This document shows, piece after piece, positions 44,054 to 56,908 of a stretch of 64,000 bases of DNA. The notes beneath the pieces were generated by a model, which was not told the DNA's origin, did not search any database, and was given only the letters and a program-made list of their open reading frames with translations. A program made the position numbers and the translations under genes. The DNA is from Lasiosphaeria ovina (Eukaryota > Ascomycota > Sordariomycetes > Sordariales > Lasiosphaeriaceae), in contig JAULSN010000004.1 in the NCBI GenBank assembly GCA_033439765.1, forward strand, positions 4,722,001 to 4,786,000. Direction: 5' to 3'. Within the stretch, counting starts at the first letter, position 1, and each line of letters begins with the position of its first letter.

Positions 44054-47000
44054 GGTACAATACAGACCGAAGTACAGGTTTTGCGAAGCAGTCAGTATTG
44101 TGGACAGCTTCCAGGTTGCACTGTTGCAGGCGATATTTGCAGAGGCGTGGCAATGGAGAACGCGGTGAAGCGCGTCAAGCCAAGGCCAATGAAATTTAGA
44201 GCGCGAATTTCAGAGTGTAGCTCCCGCGGTCAGGTGCCCAGGCAGGGGCCCCAGGACGTTGCCCCATGGCATAAATTTCCACACTGTGTGACAAACATCA
44301 TTCAAGTGCGTATAAAACTTTGTGAACAACGTCGACAAACCCCCTCAAAGGGTAGAAGGCTCCAAAAGGTCGCAATCCGAGCATTATGATGTTACAAGGT
44401 TGCATTGATACTTGTAATTGTTGGCGGCGATTGGCGGAATCAACTGCCGGGCACCTGCCCCGACTTCCGAGTGCCGCCCGAGTTCAGCCGCCAAGCCCTT
44501 TCCTTTTCTGTTCACAGTTTTCACAATGATGACAGAATTTTTGATTCGAAGCATGACTTCAATCCATGGGCCCGGAGACCGAGAAGGCCGTGGTTTCTCC
44601 GAGGAGATACCATCAATCTCCCACAAATAGCTACATCGTCGTTGGCATCGCAAGACTAGCTAAGATTGAAACGCAGCTAGTTTGAACCCTGTTACCCAAA
44701 AACTTACTCGCATCAGGATTCGTTCGCATCACACCGCTATGCCATACCGAAATTGTCGAAAGTCAAATAGTCAATTCAGAGCGATGTGGCTGTCACTCAT
44801 CGTTTTTCTGCGAACCTTGCACGATTCTGCTGTTCTAATTCGGAGAAAGCGTAATGGGGTTCCGTGGCACCCGAGGCCCTGCGTTTGAGGCAACAACGAT
44901 CGCCTCAACTCCACCCGGTAGCCTGCAGATGCGGTTTTCCTTGTTACTATTGAGGAAGGCATCAGTTGAGTTTTATTAGACTCACCCAGCCGGGAAATTT
45001 GCGCGGTTTTTTACGAACTGCAGAGCGGCGCGCGTTCCTGCTACTGAGAGGCAACAAAGGCTTCATTCTGCGACTTCCATTCTCATCTCACCGCAACTCA
45101 ATCCGTGCGTGTCTCACACCTACGTTTAATAAGCGCCGACATAGGAACTACCGCGTTCTTCCTCCAGGCTTCCTTTTTAATAAGTTCCGCGTGCTCCAGA
45201 TTACCTTGCTAGCCGATGCCCATGAGTAAGCGAGGCGGGTATCTCGGCGTGACGACCGGATTTGCTTTTGCTTCAGGTCTCGGGCGGAAATAGCAGGGAG
45301 AAACATTCCCGTGGCGTTGAGCGGTCAGAAATTTTCAAACACCTAAGCACACACAACTCCGCATCGGCGCCGCCTGGGCTGCCTATTTCATTCGTTTCGT
45401 GGCACAATGGTGCTCGACAAGCGCGCGTGAAAGCCTTTCGGTGGTCTTGAAGAACAATTTTTATCGACTCACAGTCCGGCAAATTCATGCTCCAACTGTT
45501 GTACTTCAGCCAAAGGCGACAGTTGAGAAAATAACTCACGCGAGACCTCCCGGCTGCTCCAAGAGACGAACGAGCAAGGGATCCTGAGGCGGCAAGGCCA
45601 GAACTGCGAGCGAGTCTAACAGTACACCAATCCCCTACCCGGGCACCATTAGAATGGAAAGGCACAATTCAAATAAGGGTGAGGCATCAGTGCTCTTGAC
45701 CAAGCCGTCATGCTGAATGTTCTCTAATCAACCGCCTTCAGTACCGCTCCCTTGACCTGCCTCGCGCCGCCGGCTACATGCCATCCGAAATCAAGAGTCC
45801 TAGAACACGGCAACGGAGCTTGTTTCCTGTTTGGGTGGGCTAATACTTCGTCCCGACACAGGAAATAATAGCATCGGCACCCGGACTCCTGCCACTCTTC
45901 GGAAATCTGGCCAACCCGCACCAAGTAGTTCCTCGGGAACTCTCTTCAACTTCCCCATCACCTGCCACAGCCTCACTTACTTCCAGCCTCCAGCTGTCGC
46001 CCGTCTCTCAACTTTCTATACGAACCCCGTTATTCTGCGTTCTCGCTGCACATATCATTGACCAACAGCAACTCCCATCACGGCACTCAACAATAAATTC
46101 GCTTTTATTTGACCGAAAGACAAGCACCATTGGAGCCTGACCGCTTGAATCATCAGGCTGCACTCCTTGGCCAACAACCTTTCTCTTGCGGAAAGGTGCA
46201 CCAAGGCATCAGACGCACTTTTTTTTTGTTTTTAGAAAACGACAGGAATAGGGAATCGCCGCTTTATATTCGCCAGTAGCATCGAGAATCGGATGTGCTG
46301 CTCCGCATCTCCACTTGTGAGCCTGCACGCTTCCTTCCTTAAAGAGGCCATACTGCAACTAACTCGATGATTAACAGACAGACACTATTAATTCTCAGCA
46401 AGAGACACCAAACCACGAGCAATCATGCTCTGGGTTGTCGGACTGACGATTGGACGACCTTATACCCGTGACTACGGAGACCGGAATGGCCTGGGTGTTT
46501 CATGGATCGACTTTTGGCATCATTTTCAGCAGAACGAGAACGCCGTTGTGGGCAGCTACTGCCAGGGGCCGGTCCAAGTTATGGCGCCCATGACCATGAG
46601 AACGAGAACTGTCCGGTTTTCAGGCGGCAACCATCGTCCGTAAGTGTTTCGAACTGGCGGTGCCCTTCCACTCGCAGCAATACTGGTTGTCTCCTTGCTT
46701 GCCTTGCTTGCTCCGCATGGCGGACGACCGACCACTGAAGGCTCTCCACTAACAAGCATCAACTTAGGGTCAGATACACCGTGTGATGTGCGGCACAGAT
46801 TTGACACTGTTTTGGCAGAGGGAGAGAGATGACTTGTTGGCGATAGCCAAAAACAGCATCTGACTTCTTATTTTGACATAGGCAACGCCTTTGAAGACAC
46901 AGAGCTCAATGCAGGCTTAGACAATAACTGACATTATAATGCAAAGAAACCAAACATTGATATGACCAAAGGCAAAACGTGCTCGCGCGCAATCAATGAA

Positions 47001-47517
47001 TGTAACGGAATGTAGATCTCTTTTTTGAAACTATCGCCAGACTGATGCAACCGGCGATAGAGATTAACGACGGATCATTTCTTCTTTGGGTACCCATAGA
47101 CACCAAAATGCCTAGATGCCATGTTGGCGCATTGCCTAGAGAGGTAAAAGCAGTGCCATGGCCGGGGCTCCCATTCTATCTAAAAGAAGAAAAAAAGAAG
47201 AAAAGGAAACTAAGAAGCGAGCCGAAAATTTGCGATTTTATGTGCAGCCAGCCAGCGGGCTCCAAGTGGAGCAGTCACGTGCGAGCAGCAAACGAGAGCA
47301 AGCTCGCGTGGTCCGTGCCCCAGCTTGTGCATGGCCCATTCGAATCACCTGCGCTCCCATTGGCTGGGTGGCCGAGGTCAGCCAGCTGTGGTGCCGGGAC
47401 GTTCCCGATCAATCGACATCATCCAACCAGCCAAAACCTCGCAAGTCCGCCCGCCCGCACGCCTGCCTCACGAACCACGCACGACATCATCGCAACGGAG
47501 CCACGCCCCGCGAAACC
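44054..47517. other. Long intergenic region, no gene supported
   Basis: About 3.4 kb between the divergent RecQ and SDH3 genes. Composition is near balanced, with no RIP pattern. Open frames up to 229 codons on the + strand near 43700-44389 are antisense to RecQ exon 1; others (44405-44659, 45273-45665, 46425-46643) lack recognisable domains. I found no tRNA cloverleaf or repeat. Confidence 0.5.
47359..47363 (-). promoter_or_regulatory. Inverted CCAAT box upstream of SDH3
   Basis: CCCATTGGCTGGG, about 155 bp before the SDH3 start. CCAAT boxes are bound by the HAP/NF-Y complex, which controls many nuclear genes for respiration; a functional link here is inference from position only. Confidence 0.4.
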
Positions 47518-48359
47518 ATGATTGCCCAGCGCGTAGGAACGACGGCGCTCCGCCGAGGTACGCAATTGCCTGCCCTGCCCTTGGAGGGAATTGATTGGTC
47601 TCACCCTGCTCCCAAGCGACGAGAGAAAGCCCTCCCCCAGGGGGGAAGCTCCCTCTCTTCGTTCGCGCGGCACCTCTTGGATGATGAACAATTGACTGAC
47701 GCTCGCGGGCGATTGCAGTGGCGGCCAAGCCCAATGCCTTCTTCACAGCCGACGTGGCCCGCATGGGTTTTCTCGCCGGATCTCTCCACAAGGCGACGCA
47801 GACCAGGTGCGTTCAAACCCCCTCCCCTCCTTCGATCTTCACACACGCCGATCACAGACAGAAGAGCTGCGGCGAGACACATTCCAACTGACATCAACCC
47901 TCGCCACACCACAGACTAGTCGCAACGCAGAAGCTGACGCCGGCGGACGCGCACGACATCCTCAACAAGCAGCGGCTGCAGCGGCCGGTGAGCCCGCACC
48001 TGGACGTCTACGACAAGCAGCAGACGTGGTTCAGCGGCAGCGTGTGGCACCGGTTCACGGGGATGGGGTTCAGCGGGGGGCTGTACGTGTTCGCGACGGC
48101 GTACCTGGCGGCGCCGCTGCTGGGGTGGCACCTGGAGAGCGCGTCGATCGCGGCGGCCGTCGGCGCGCTGCCGCTGGCCGTCAAGGGCGGGCTCAAGTTT
48201 ATTGTCGCGTGGCCCTTCGTGTACCACTGCGTCAACGGCGTGCGCCACCTCTGCTTTGACATGGCCGTCGGCTTCAAGCGCAAGACCATCGTCCAGATGA
48301 GCTGGTACATATGGGGCGCCTCGCTCGTGAGCGGGCTCTACCTGGCTTTCTTCCTCTAG
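47518..48359 (+). CDS. SDH3: Succinate dehydrogenase cytochrome b subunit (complex II)
   Basis: Exons 47518-47557, 47719-47806 and 47915-48359; 573 bases, 190 residues, with phases joining correctly (R-V-AAKPNAFF and QTR-LVATQK). The N-terminus is basic and hydroxylated like a mitochondrial presequence. Family signatures: RPVSPHLDVY, then WHRFTGMGFSGGLY in the first membrane helix (heme/quinone-pocket Ser/His/Arg region), a second helix, and HCVNGVRHLCFD with the axial heme-ligand His, then a third helix near the end (MSWYIWGASLVSGLYLAFFL). Function: anchors SdhA/SdhB in the inner membrane and passes electrons to ubiquinone. Length is usual for fungal SDH3. Convergent with TAF6. Confidence 0.93.
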
Positions 48360-48806
48360 ATTTTGCAAGTACACGCTATCAGCTGAGCGGCAAATGCTGG
48401 AGGGAGAGCGGAGCAGAGGTATGGGGGAGTTGTATTGTAGAGGCTGGCGAGAAAATCGATTGTCACGATATATATTCTACAGCACTGCGCATGTTTGGGA
48501 GGGAGGTTTAACGGCGGCGCGCTGTGTCACTTCCGTTCCGTCTCCATTGTCGCGACGGACGGGGGCGGCGTGCCCCGTTTAGATATTGTAAATGCATTGC
48601 GGTAGACGTGTTGTTTGACCAGTCCCCCTAAAGGTGACTTCGAAGTACCGTCTTCTCCGACCATCCCTAGAACGCCTGGAGGAGAAATCGCTCTGCAAAA
48701 AACTGGTCGTTCAACTTTTAAAATATACTGCCCAAACGCCGCGCTGACCCCAAAGACCCATGTTAACCTACTCCTCAATCCGAGAGCTGCGAGAGGATCA
48801 CGAGTC

Positions 48807-50267
48807 CTATTCGAGATGCCTGACCTCCAGGATCGCTCGGTTGAGGCTGTGGTGGGCCAGTCGCGCGATCCTCCGCCCAATTGTCGGCCCTAGGAAGTCT
48901 GTCACCTGCTCGGCCTCCCGCGAGAGGTCGACGCCGTTCACCCCGTTCGAGACCACATCCAACCCCCCGACCAGTGTTTGAACGGCCTTGATAATGCCGC
49001 CCACCAAGGTCTCGTATTCCAGCGAGCTTCCCTCGCCCTTCTCGAACAAGGGCTGCAAGATCGCGGCGTCGAAGCTCTTGAGGTTGGGCAGCACGAGCAC
49101 GCGAACCGCCTCTGGGCCGCCGGCCGCCGCCAGACCGCTGATGGCACCATACAGGACGGCGGGCGAGCGCGACGGGTCCAAGAAGTTCTTCAGGCAGGTG
49201 CGCGTCAGCTTGGGGCGGAGTAGCGCGTTGGCCTTGCTGTACTTCTTGGCGATGGTCCCCAGCAGGCTGGCCGACAGCTCGCGCAGTTGGTACTGGTCGC
49301 GGACGCTGTCGGTGCCCTCCTCGGTGGTGCCCAGCTTGCGCGACATGAGGCACGTCAGCACGGGCGCCGACAGTGCGCTGGCGTAGGGTTCGACGAAGGT
49401 GTTGGGGTTCTGGATCAGCGCCTCGGCCAGCTCCATCATCTGCCGCAGCACGAACAAGTCATCGAGGCGGTGCGTGACCTGGTTCGTGATGAAGTTCACA
49501 AAGTATGGAAGCAGCTGATGCAGGCCGGGATCTGAGCGCACCGACTCGAGCGCGGCCTCGCGCAGGCGCGTCTTCTCCTCGTCGGGATCGTCGTCGAGGA
49601 TTGCGGCTTGGATCTTGTCGAAGTATAGAATAAGCTCCTTGCTGATGACGTGCTTGACCGAGGGCCGGAAGGAGACGTTGTCGTTTCCGGCGAGGGCGGC
49701 AAGCGCGGGGTGTGCGCCCGGCCCCTTGGGGAGGAGCTCTTTGGATGATGTCTCGGCGGTGGTGGGGTTCTGGGGGATGGAAGGTTGGACGCCTTCGACG
49801 GCAAGCCAGTGCGCTGCGGGAGGGAAATGGTTAGAACGTTATCACGCGCACAAGAGTGAGATCTAGGCCTGCCACTCACCAGTGAAGCTCATGTCCCGCG
49901 GCACCTTGGGCAAGGGCGCATTGATCAACTTCTCAAAGTCGATCTCCTCGTCGTCAATGTAGAAGAGGGATTGGTTGGAACCGATGTTCGCCTCGCCGTA
50001 GCGCAGCGGTCGAGTGGACTCATAGCCATAGAGCGGCTCGACGTCGAGGACCTTGAGTGCCTGCGACACGTCCTGCACGGTGAGGGTGGTGCGGCAGGCG
50101 GCGCGCATGAAGCGGAGGGCCTCGACGAGGACCTGGCCGATGCGGAATTCGACATCCTGCGTCAGCAGTCGCAGCGGCTCGTCGGCCAGAGAGATTCCTA
50201 TCGATTCGGCGACATCCTTGACGTTCTCTGGGTTCCAGAGGAGCTTTGGTCCGTCCTGTGCGGTCAT
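48807..50267 (-). CDS. TAF6: TFIID/SAGA subunit TAF6
   Basis: Two exons, 50267-49880 and 49813-48807, intron 66 bp; 464 residues. Residues about 8-75 form the histone fold ([52 protein letters not shown]), the well-known TAF6 pattern that pairs with TAF9. The TAF6 C-terminal HEAT-repeat domain follows from about residue 190: [70 protein letters not shown]. Role: scaffold of TFIID, and of SAGA in yeast, for RNA polymerase II initiation. Start chosen because [11 protein letters not shown] directly precedes the fold. Intact, essential housekeeping gene. Confidence 0.93.
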
Positions 50268-52662
50268 GTTGGCGAGCGAAGCGAGCTTGGTCTGGTTCGA
50301 GAATCGCGAATTGGCGACCCGAGTTTGGTGCCGGTTGCAGGAGAGGTTCCCCAGGTACGTACCAGGTGGAGAGGCGTGGACGCCTTGCAGGTGGAGGGGC
50401 AGTCACGTGATGTAATTGACACGCCGACTGAAAGTGTGCTGTGTTTCGACCTGCAAAGGGGGGGGGGTTTTTTGGGGTTTTTGGGGTTTTTTTTTTTGGG
50501 AAGGTTGCCTTAATTTTCGGGAGTGAGTTAGAAGAGACTCTCCGAATCAATAGCGCCTCGCCCTTGCCCTGAACCGTTCCACCGTTCCCTCTCCTGCAGC
50601 AGTTGGGCGAGCGCCAAAATGGAATTTGTGCAGCGGAGGTATGTATTGTATGTACGGATATGTATGTAGTACAATACGAACTATTGAACAAGCTGGGCGC
50701 AAGCCGGGCCCCACTTTGCCCCTCCGTAACTAAAACTAGGCCGTATGGAAGTAAGGTACAATCCAATCGCTATGTTTGTTAGTAGGGGAGTTTCTAATAT
50801 TTGAAAGGCCTCTGTAACTTACGGCTTGCCCTGAAGGTTTTTTGCTGAGGGAGGTAGTCATTCTTAGGATCCCTATTATAGAATCTTGGAGGCCCTTTTC
50901 TGTCCTAGAGATACCTACCAAAGCTTTCCTAGCCAGTATGTTTCCTGTGATCTTTACTCCTTGTAAGTATTTAGGTACAACGCTAACAAACATTCAGGGA
51001 TTGGATTGTACTCTGGCACAGATTGTGCACGTATCCTATTAAATGAACACCATAATGGACAATTTTCGTAGCCGTGGTCGCGGTTTTTTTTTGGCAGACT
51101 GATGATTGTTGACTTACCAGGCTGTGGTATCCTGTCCTCACTCCGGAATCGGCAAGGAGACACCGCAGTCTCCTTCCTTTGTTTCATGCGAATTACAAGT
51201 AATTCATTTCCCCTCGTCTGGGGTTCCCTCAAACCCTGGTATTTAGGTAGTTAAGTGAACAAACAATAGGAGCTTGAATTAACCCAATTTATGCGAATTG
51301 GACATTGAAAATTACGCGTATCATTTTATCCCTCCGTTTGCCGTAATGCTCATAAACTGCCCGAGTTTGGCTGAGAAACATGGCATGCATGTGATTAAGA
51401 CAAAAAGAACTAATATTTGCTAATCACAATATTTGCTAATCACTAGCCGGGATGAGAAATCGGCGGATGGGTATTTAATGGGCGAGCTGTAGAGAGCATC
51501 CTGCAAATTGGCCCAGAATCACAGGACTGTTTAATCTCCCCTTCTATTTTTTCATTTATTCTATTCATGACTCAAGCGCTTGAATCAGTATAAAAATATG
51601 CTCTCCAATCTTCTCATAACGTGGGTAGTAGCCCTCCGATCGATAGGACTCCCCGAAGGCCATCGGTAGTTCAATCGTCTTATTGGATTATCTAAAGTTA
51701 TAACACCTTACCATAGCATGTGCCACATGTCTATAAGAGGGGATGGGGACGATGTGGCGAATATCTACCCGGCTCGTGGATTGAAACCGTCCGTTGTTGT
51801 TCGCATGACCTTCATCTTCCATCCAAAACTGGCTCCTGACAGTAAGCATCTGCCTGCTAATCACCCACATGACCGATGGACCCCATATTGGCCAGGCTTG
51901 ACGTTGTTTCTGTGTAGATCCCAGGGGCCGGGCAGCCTCCTGCCCCAGCACCCATTCTCTAATTCCAATTGTCCACTAATCTCCTTGCGCGTTATTCAAC
52001 CTCGTGATATCGTCGCCCTGATTGCTAACTTCATTCCTACACACCCAGTACCTAGCCGTCGGGCGGTTTTTTTTTTCTTTTTTCTTTTTTCTTTTTTCTT
52101 TTTTCTTTTTTCTTTTTTCTTTTCACATATCGCGCGGCGCCGCGCCCTGGGATAAGTAAGTTCTCTTTCCATTTGTTTCCCGTCCTCGGCCACACCGAGC
52201 ACACCTCCTATCAGTTGCCTTCCTCCCAAGATCAACGCAAAACTGTGGCAGCCACAAGCAGCCTGGAATCTCCCGTTCTCAACCCGCCGGGCATGCGTGT
52301 ATGTTGGCCATAACTCGAATCGATACCGACCAACCCCTTGGTGCCAGCTTGGTACCTGATTAGTTCCCCTGAGGGTGTCAACACTTTTCAACGCCAGACA
52401 ACTACCAATATCTAGGAACGACGTCCACAAGGGAAACAGGGTGAAACTAGTCCCCAAGTAGAGCGGCCGGGATGTATTTAGCTAATGCTATATTACATCA
52501 GGGGGTGACAGGCCAAACGGTTTCACATAAATAAAGAAGAGAACTACCTACCTAACCAAGACGGGGAAGGTATACGCAATGATTTTAGGCGTGATCCGGC
52601 TCTTTTCCTCCTCCATTCCATCTACCTAAGAGTAAACACAATCCACCTACACGCCTACACGC
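50268..52662. other. Intergenic, no gene supported
   Basis: About 2.4 kb. A G-run, GGGGGGGTTTTTTGGGG and T-runs, lies at 50455-50510. A minus-strand frame at 50736-50993 (GVKITGNILARKALVGISRT) has protein-like sequence with no clear family and no full gene around it. A (TTTTTTC)n microsatellite is at 52067-52133. Confidence 0.5.
52067..52133. repeat. (TTTTTTC)n microsatellite
   Basis: Seven or so units of T6C in a row, opening with a longer T run. A pure polypyrimidine strand. Confidence 0.9.
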
Positions 52663-53301
52663 CTACCTAATCACAAGAAAGGCCGTCTCCACCGCCAAGC
52701 GCTCGGATACGCACAACACACTCCTTGGGCGCCGTGGCGAGCGATTCGTGCGTGTCCCACTTCGCGTGTCGGACAGGGCAAACTCGAACGACCACACCAG
52801 CAGCGCTAGCACGACGCGCAGCTCCAGCTCGCCCAGCCTCCTGCCCCAGCACCCCCTGTTCCCCGAGCTGAACGCCAGCTCGGGGCCCGGGCCGGCATCG
52901 TAGACCAGCCGCCCGTCACTACTACTACTCTCGCGCAGCCAGCGCCAGGGGCGGAACTCGGCAGGATCCGCGTCGTCCCATTTCTCGCGCGGCGGCGGCG
53001 GCGGCGGCGGCTGGGTATGGTTCAGCTGGCGTCGGACGTCGCCGCCGCGGAGGCCGAGACCCATGGCGGCGCTCAGGATGGCGTCAAAGGAGAACTCGCC
53101 AATGTCTCGGGCCAGGTCGAAGCGGCGGCCGCGGGCCAGGCGGGCCTTGAGGAGCCAGAGGTCGACAAGGTCGTAGGCGACGTGGCGGATGCGGGGCGCG
53201 TTGACGGCACATGGCAACGAAGACAACCTGTATATTAACCGCCTACCTGGGCTTGCCGAGAACATTTTGAAACTAACTGCCCTGCTGAAAATTCGGAACA
53301 A
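52663..53301 (-). pseudogene. Cytochrome P450 remnant
   Basis: The minus-strand frame joins a piece resembling a P450 C-to-D helix region (IRHVAYDLVDLWLLKARLAR, DLARDIGEFSFDAIL) directly to the heme-binding end (AFSSGNRGCWGRRLGELELR, the FxxGxRxCxG signature with the axial Cys). A Pro run coded by a GCC/CGG repeat and EFRPWRWL lie between. The I helix (AGxxT), the ExxR K helix and the N-terminal membrane anchor are absent, so roughly half of a normal 500-residue P450 is missing. It could not bind and activate oxygen properly. Neighbour of an equally broken short-chain dehydrogenase in the same direction, 38 bp away. Confidence 0.75.
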
Positions 53302-53339
53302 TCACAAAGAAGATCACCACAGCAAGTGTCCGGCACTGA

Positions 53340-54194
53340 TCAATGGCTAACATCTTTCAACATGTCTTCGGGCTTGGCAAAGGATAATTCTTCCATTGTC
53401 TCCTTCCAGAGCTGCTCCGACACCTTTTTCCACTCCTCGGTGTAGATGATGGGCGCCATGCTGAGCCAGTGGTTTGTTATTAGCAGCAAGGCACGCCAGG
53501 GCGGAATAGCTGGAATAGCCCAAAGGGGGAAGGAAGGAGGCTTACGGCACGAGCTTCCGACGCGGCGGAGGACCGCCTTGAGGATGGGCGCGTCGTCGTA
53601 GTCCTTGCGCGCTTTGAACTTGGCGAAGGCTGCCACCTCGGACGACGTCAAGGTGATGCGGATCGGTTGCCCGGACTTGGCGGCGGCGGGCAGGGGGAGG
53701 ATAGCCAGCAGCGCCGTGGACAGGTAGTTGACCTAGATGACCTCGTCGTGGCCCGTGTGCTCGTTGATGACGCGGCCGGCGGGGCAGAGGCCAGCGTTGA
53801 GGATGGCGATGTCGAGGCGGTCGAGCGAGGACCGGGCGCGCTCGGCGAAGGCGACGGCCGAGTCGTACAGGTCGAGGTCCAGCTTCCAGACCTCGATAGT
53901 GCCCTCCGGGAGGGGCGGTTCCCGTCCGGCGGCCAGGTTGGCGGCGGCGGCCCGGCCCTTGTCCTTGTTGCGCACGGCTAGGATGAGCTTGGTCAGGCCC
54001 GGGTCGAGCAGCTGGCGGCTGGTTTCCAAGCCGACGCCGCAGTTGGAGCCCATTACGATGGCCGTCTTACCCTCGAGGCCGACGTCGCCGACAAGCTGCG
54101 GCTTGAAGGTGATTTGCTGGCGCAGGAAATGAAGAAACCCGGCCTGCTTCTTGGGCGTTATGCTAAAAGACAGGATTGGGGCGGGGGCAGACAT
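53340..54194 (-). pseudogene. Short-chain dehydrogenase/reductase, nonsense mutation and internal loss
   Basis: The N-terminal part from Met 54194 is good SDR: KTAIVMGSNCGVGLE (TGxxxGxG-type cofactor site), ILNAGL (NAG motif). At 53733-53735 a TAG interrupts HDEVI-stop-VNYLSTALLA, where related proteins have Gln (CAG to TAG). The frame then continues unshifted: RITLTSSEVAAFAKFKAR (catalytic Ser region), a putative intron, and the family's C-terminal end (APIIYTEEWKKVSEQLWKET). The stretch with the catalytic YxxxK should lie between and is missing. So at least two lesions. Closest in type to SDRs found in fungal secondary metabolism. Confidence 0.8.
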
Positions 54195-55752
54195 GGTCGG
54201 AGACGGAAGTGAGAGTCAGATTCAGAGTGAGAGACGCAGGCAAAAACGCCGAAAAGGGAGAAGGGCAGAAGAAGTGAACTGGGGCCAAGCTGGCGCAACC
54301 AGCAGGTTGCCTGCCATTGTAGGGTCTAATCTACTATGTATTTACACGGCTGAAAGCAGCGATTTCCATGCAGACTGCGTATCCGGAATGCGCGGGTGTG
54401 GCCAGGGGGGTTCTGTCCTTGTATGTTGTTGTGACAGCGTTGTGTTCAACAAACAGTTGGCGTTGTCCATGCTGCAATCACCTAAATATCTTCCTAGATA
54501 ACGTTACATAATTTAGCAACTGGGGTATGAGCACTGTAGCTTCTGTACACCTTTGAGCAACCGTCCATGGCTCGAAACATCAGAGAATCTCAGGGCAGGA
54601 CCCGAGTGAATTAATCAGCACTGTGATGGCCGTGCCGCGTGCCACAGATGCATGCGGAAACAGCCCCCAACTGCAGCCATCCAAATTCCAATCAAGTGGT
54701 AGTATCAAATAGGGGCGGGCCTCTTTGGCTCCGCGTAATAAGTAACCAAAACTGCTATAACTGCGTGATCTGCACAAGAGATCTGAAGTCGGGCCAGACT
54801 GGAAGCCGGCAAAGCAGGGTCAAAATGCATCCTGCTTACGATATGGACCCCCTTGATCCATTTTCCTTCCTGCAAGAGCTACCCGTCCAGGGCCATAATA
54901 ATAAAGTTTGGCGAGGGCTTGCCCGTCATCCGGGTCTACGGAGTAAGTAGTGCAAGGCTGGCTTTGGCAGCAGGGTTCCAAGCCAATCAATTGTCTTCCA
55001 AGACCTGATTACCTACCGTCAGCTTGGTGTGGAAGGAGAGGGCGGTTCGGAGATGGGTTGGCGAGGGGGAAAAGAAAAGAAAGCGCGCTGGACAAAAAGG
55101 GGACTGGAACAAAGGTGTTGGAAAGGTATCTCTCCCAGCTTGTTCCAGCCGCCTTGGATGGTAGGTCCATTGGCTCAGTGAATCCAGGGATTCGATAGGG
55201 CTTTTGTGTTTATTCTAGTTCTCGAACGGTAGCCCTACACAAACAAGGAAGTAAGCCTTGTCCTGGTGCTCCTGCTGAGCAGAATACACTCTGTCCTCTC
55301 GTTGGCTGTTATGCCATGAGTCCTCTGTCTGTACTTGTTGACAGCAGCTTCCCCAAAGCCGACGCATTATCTTCTCGCTTTGAATTGAGGCGCTCAGATT
55401 AGAGTTCCACCACCACAAGATCAATGTCTATTGCCGCTGATTTGTTGCCTGAAATTAGACAGAACATTCCTTATGTAGACGTTTCTTGCAAGAAATAGAT
55501 TACTAACGATAACAAGGATACTTTCATGCCGTATGGATACCTAGAAAAGCAAGTCCCAAAACGCCCCGTCATACCCAGCAAACGTATCATCATCATGGTA
55601 ATGATTACGGCTGTTCCAATGCCCTCCGCCCCGGATAAGAGAAAAGAATGATATTATAGTCCTTCAGCGTCGCTCGTTGCATCATTAAATTTGAGAGCAG
55701 CGGGCTAGTCCTTGGTACACCACCCACCCACGAAGTCTCCTTGCTCAGAGTG
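54195..55752. other. Intergenic, no gene supported
   Basis: About 1.5 kb between the SDR pseudogene and the end of the rhodopsin-like gene. Short frames only; no repeat or RNA gene recognised. Confidence 0.5.
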
Positions 55753-56857
55753 TTAGCTGGGTGGTTGCCCGAGGCTCGTGTCTCCTTTCTCGGAGGAGTA
55801 CGCCGCGGGCAGCTCTCTGGGCATTTGCATTGGAGGGGAGAGCGGCGACATCATGGGGGAGTCGATATCTAGCGCCCCGTGGGAGTGCTTCTCGTCAGGC
55901 CCAGCGTTGTGGCTTCCTCCGGTTAATATGCTATCGTCGTCGTCGTCGTCGTCGTCCAGCAGCTGCGAGTGGCTGTCGTTTCGCCCGTGGACGGCCGCCG
56001 CCGCGGGCCACGGGTAGTACTGGCGCTGCTGGCCCTTTTGCTGGTTCTGCAGCTGCGGCGGCATTGCCGTTATCCGCGACGGCTTGGAGCCGATGGTGGG
56101 CGGTCCCCTTTCTCCTCTCTCTCTGCCGGACCCGGCGGCGGCTTCGGCATCGCGCCTCCCGGCAGCGGCCGCCACGGCCGAGTCGGACCGCGACCCGCCA
56201 AACAGGCGCGGGAACACGCGGGCCACGAACGGCTTCAGCGTCATGCAGCACGCGCAGGCAATGGCGGCGTTGACCTCGATGCACGTCAGGTACGAGATGC
56301 TGACGTTGTCGAAGGTGAAGTCGACGCGCTTGTACTCCTCGACCAGCTCCCACAGGCGTACCACCGAGATGACGCAGACGCTGTTTGTTTGTCTGTTAGA
56401 GACTGGCTGGAAGAAAAAGAGGTTGGCAAGTTGACTTACAGCAGCCCAAGCGCAAAGATGGAGTACAGGGCGATCTTCTGGCGGGTGCGGACGTGCAGGT
56501 TGACGATGATGGGCAGCGGCAGGATGTACAGCAGGACATCAGTACCGATGTGCATGCCCGTGTTGGCGAACCAGTAGGCGGCGGGGCGGCAGTAGGCGCC
56601 AGGCACGGCAGGGTCCCAGAAGGCGCGCAGCGGCATGCAGGCGGTCACGACGGTGACCATGGTCCACAGGCCGTTGGTTAGCACGATGACGGCCATGATG
56701 GCGTAGACGGCGTAGCGCGCGTGCTGGTAGCTGAGGATGCGGATGTATAGCAGTAGGATCGACACCTTGGTGAACAGTAGCGCCATCATGTAGAACAGGA
56801 TCGTGTACCAGCCGGCCTGACGCGGAGTGGTGTGTTAGTGGTACGGTTGGTTTTGAG

Positions 56858-56908
<51 letters not shown>

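Noticed and set aside
43700..44389. 229-codon plus-strand frame
   Set aside because: Mostly antisense to RecQ exon 1; no domain.
47158..47919. 253-codon plus-strand frame overlapping SDH3
   Set aside because: Covers SDH3 promoter, first exon and introns in another frame; the spliced SDH3 model explains the region.
52067..52133. Regular T6C repeat considered as a CRISPR-like or minisatellite array
   Set aside because: No spacers; a simple microsatellite.
55761..56577. Plus-strand frames of 170 and 202 codons
   Set aside because: Antisense shadows of the rhodopsin-like gene, Arg/Ala-rich.
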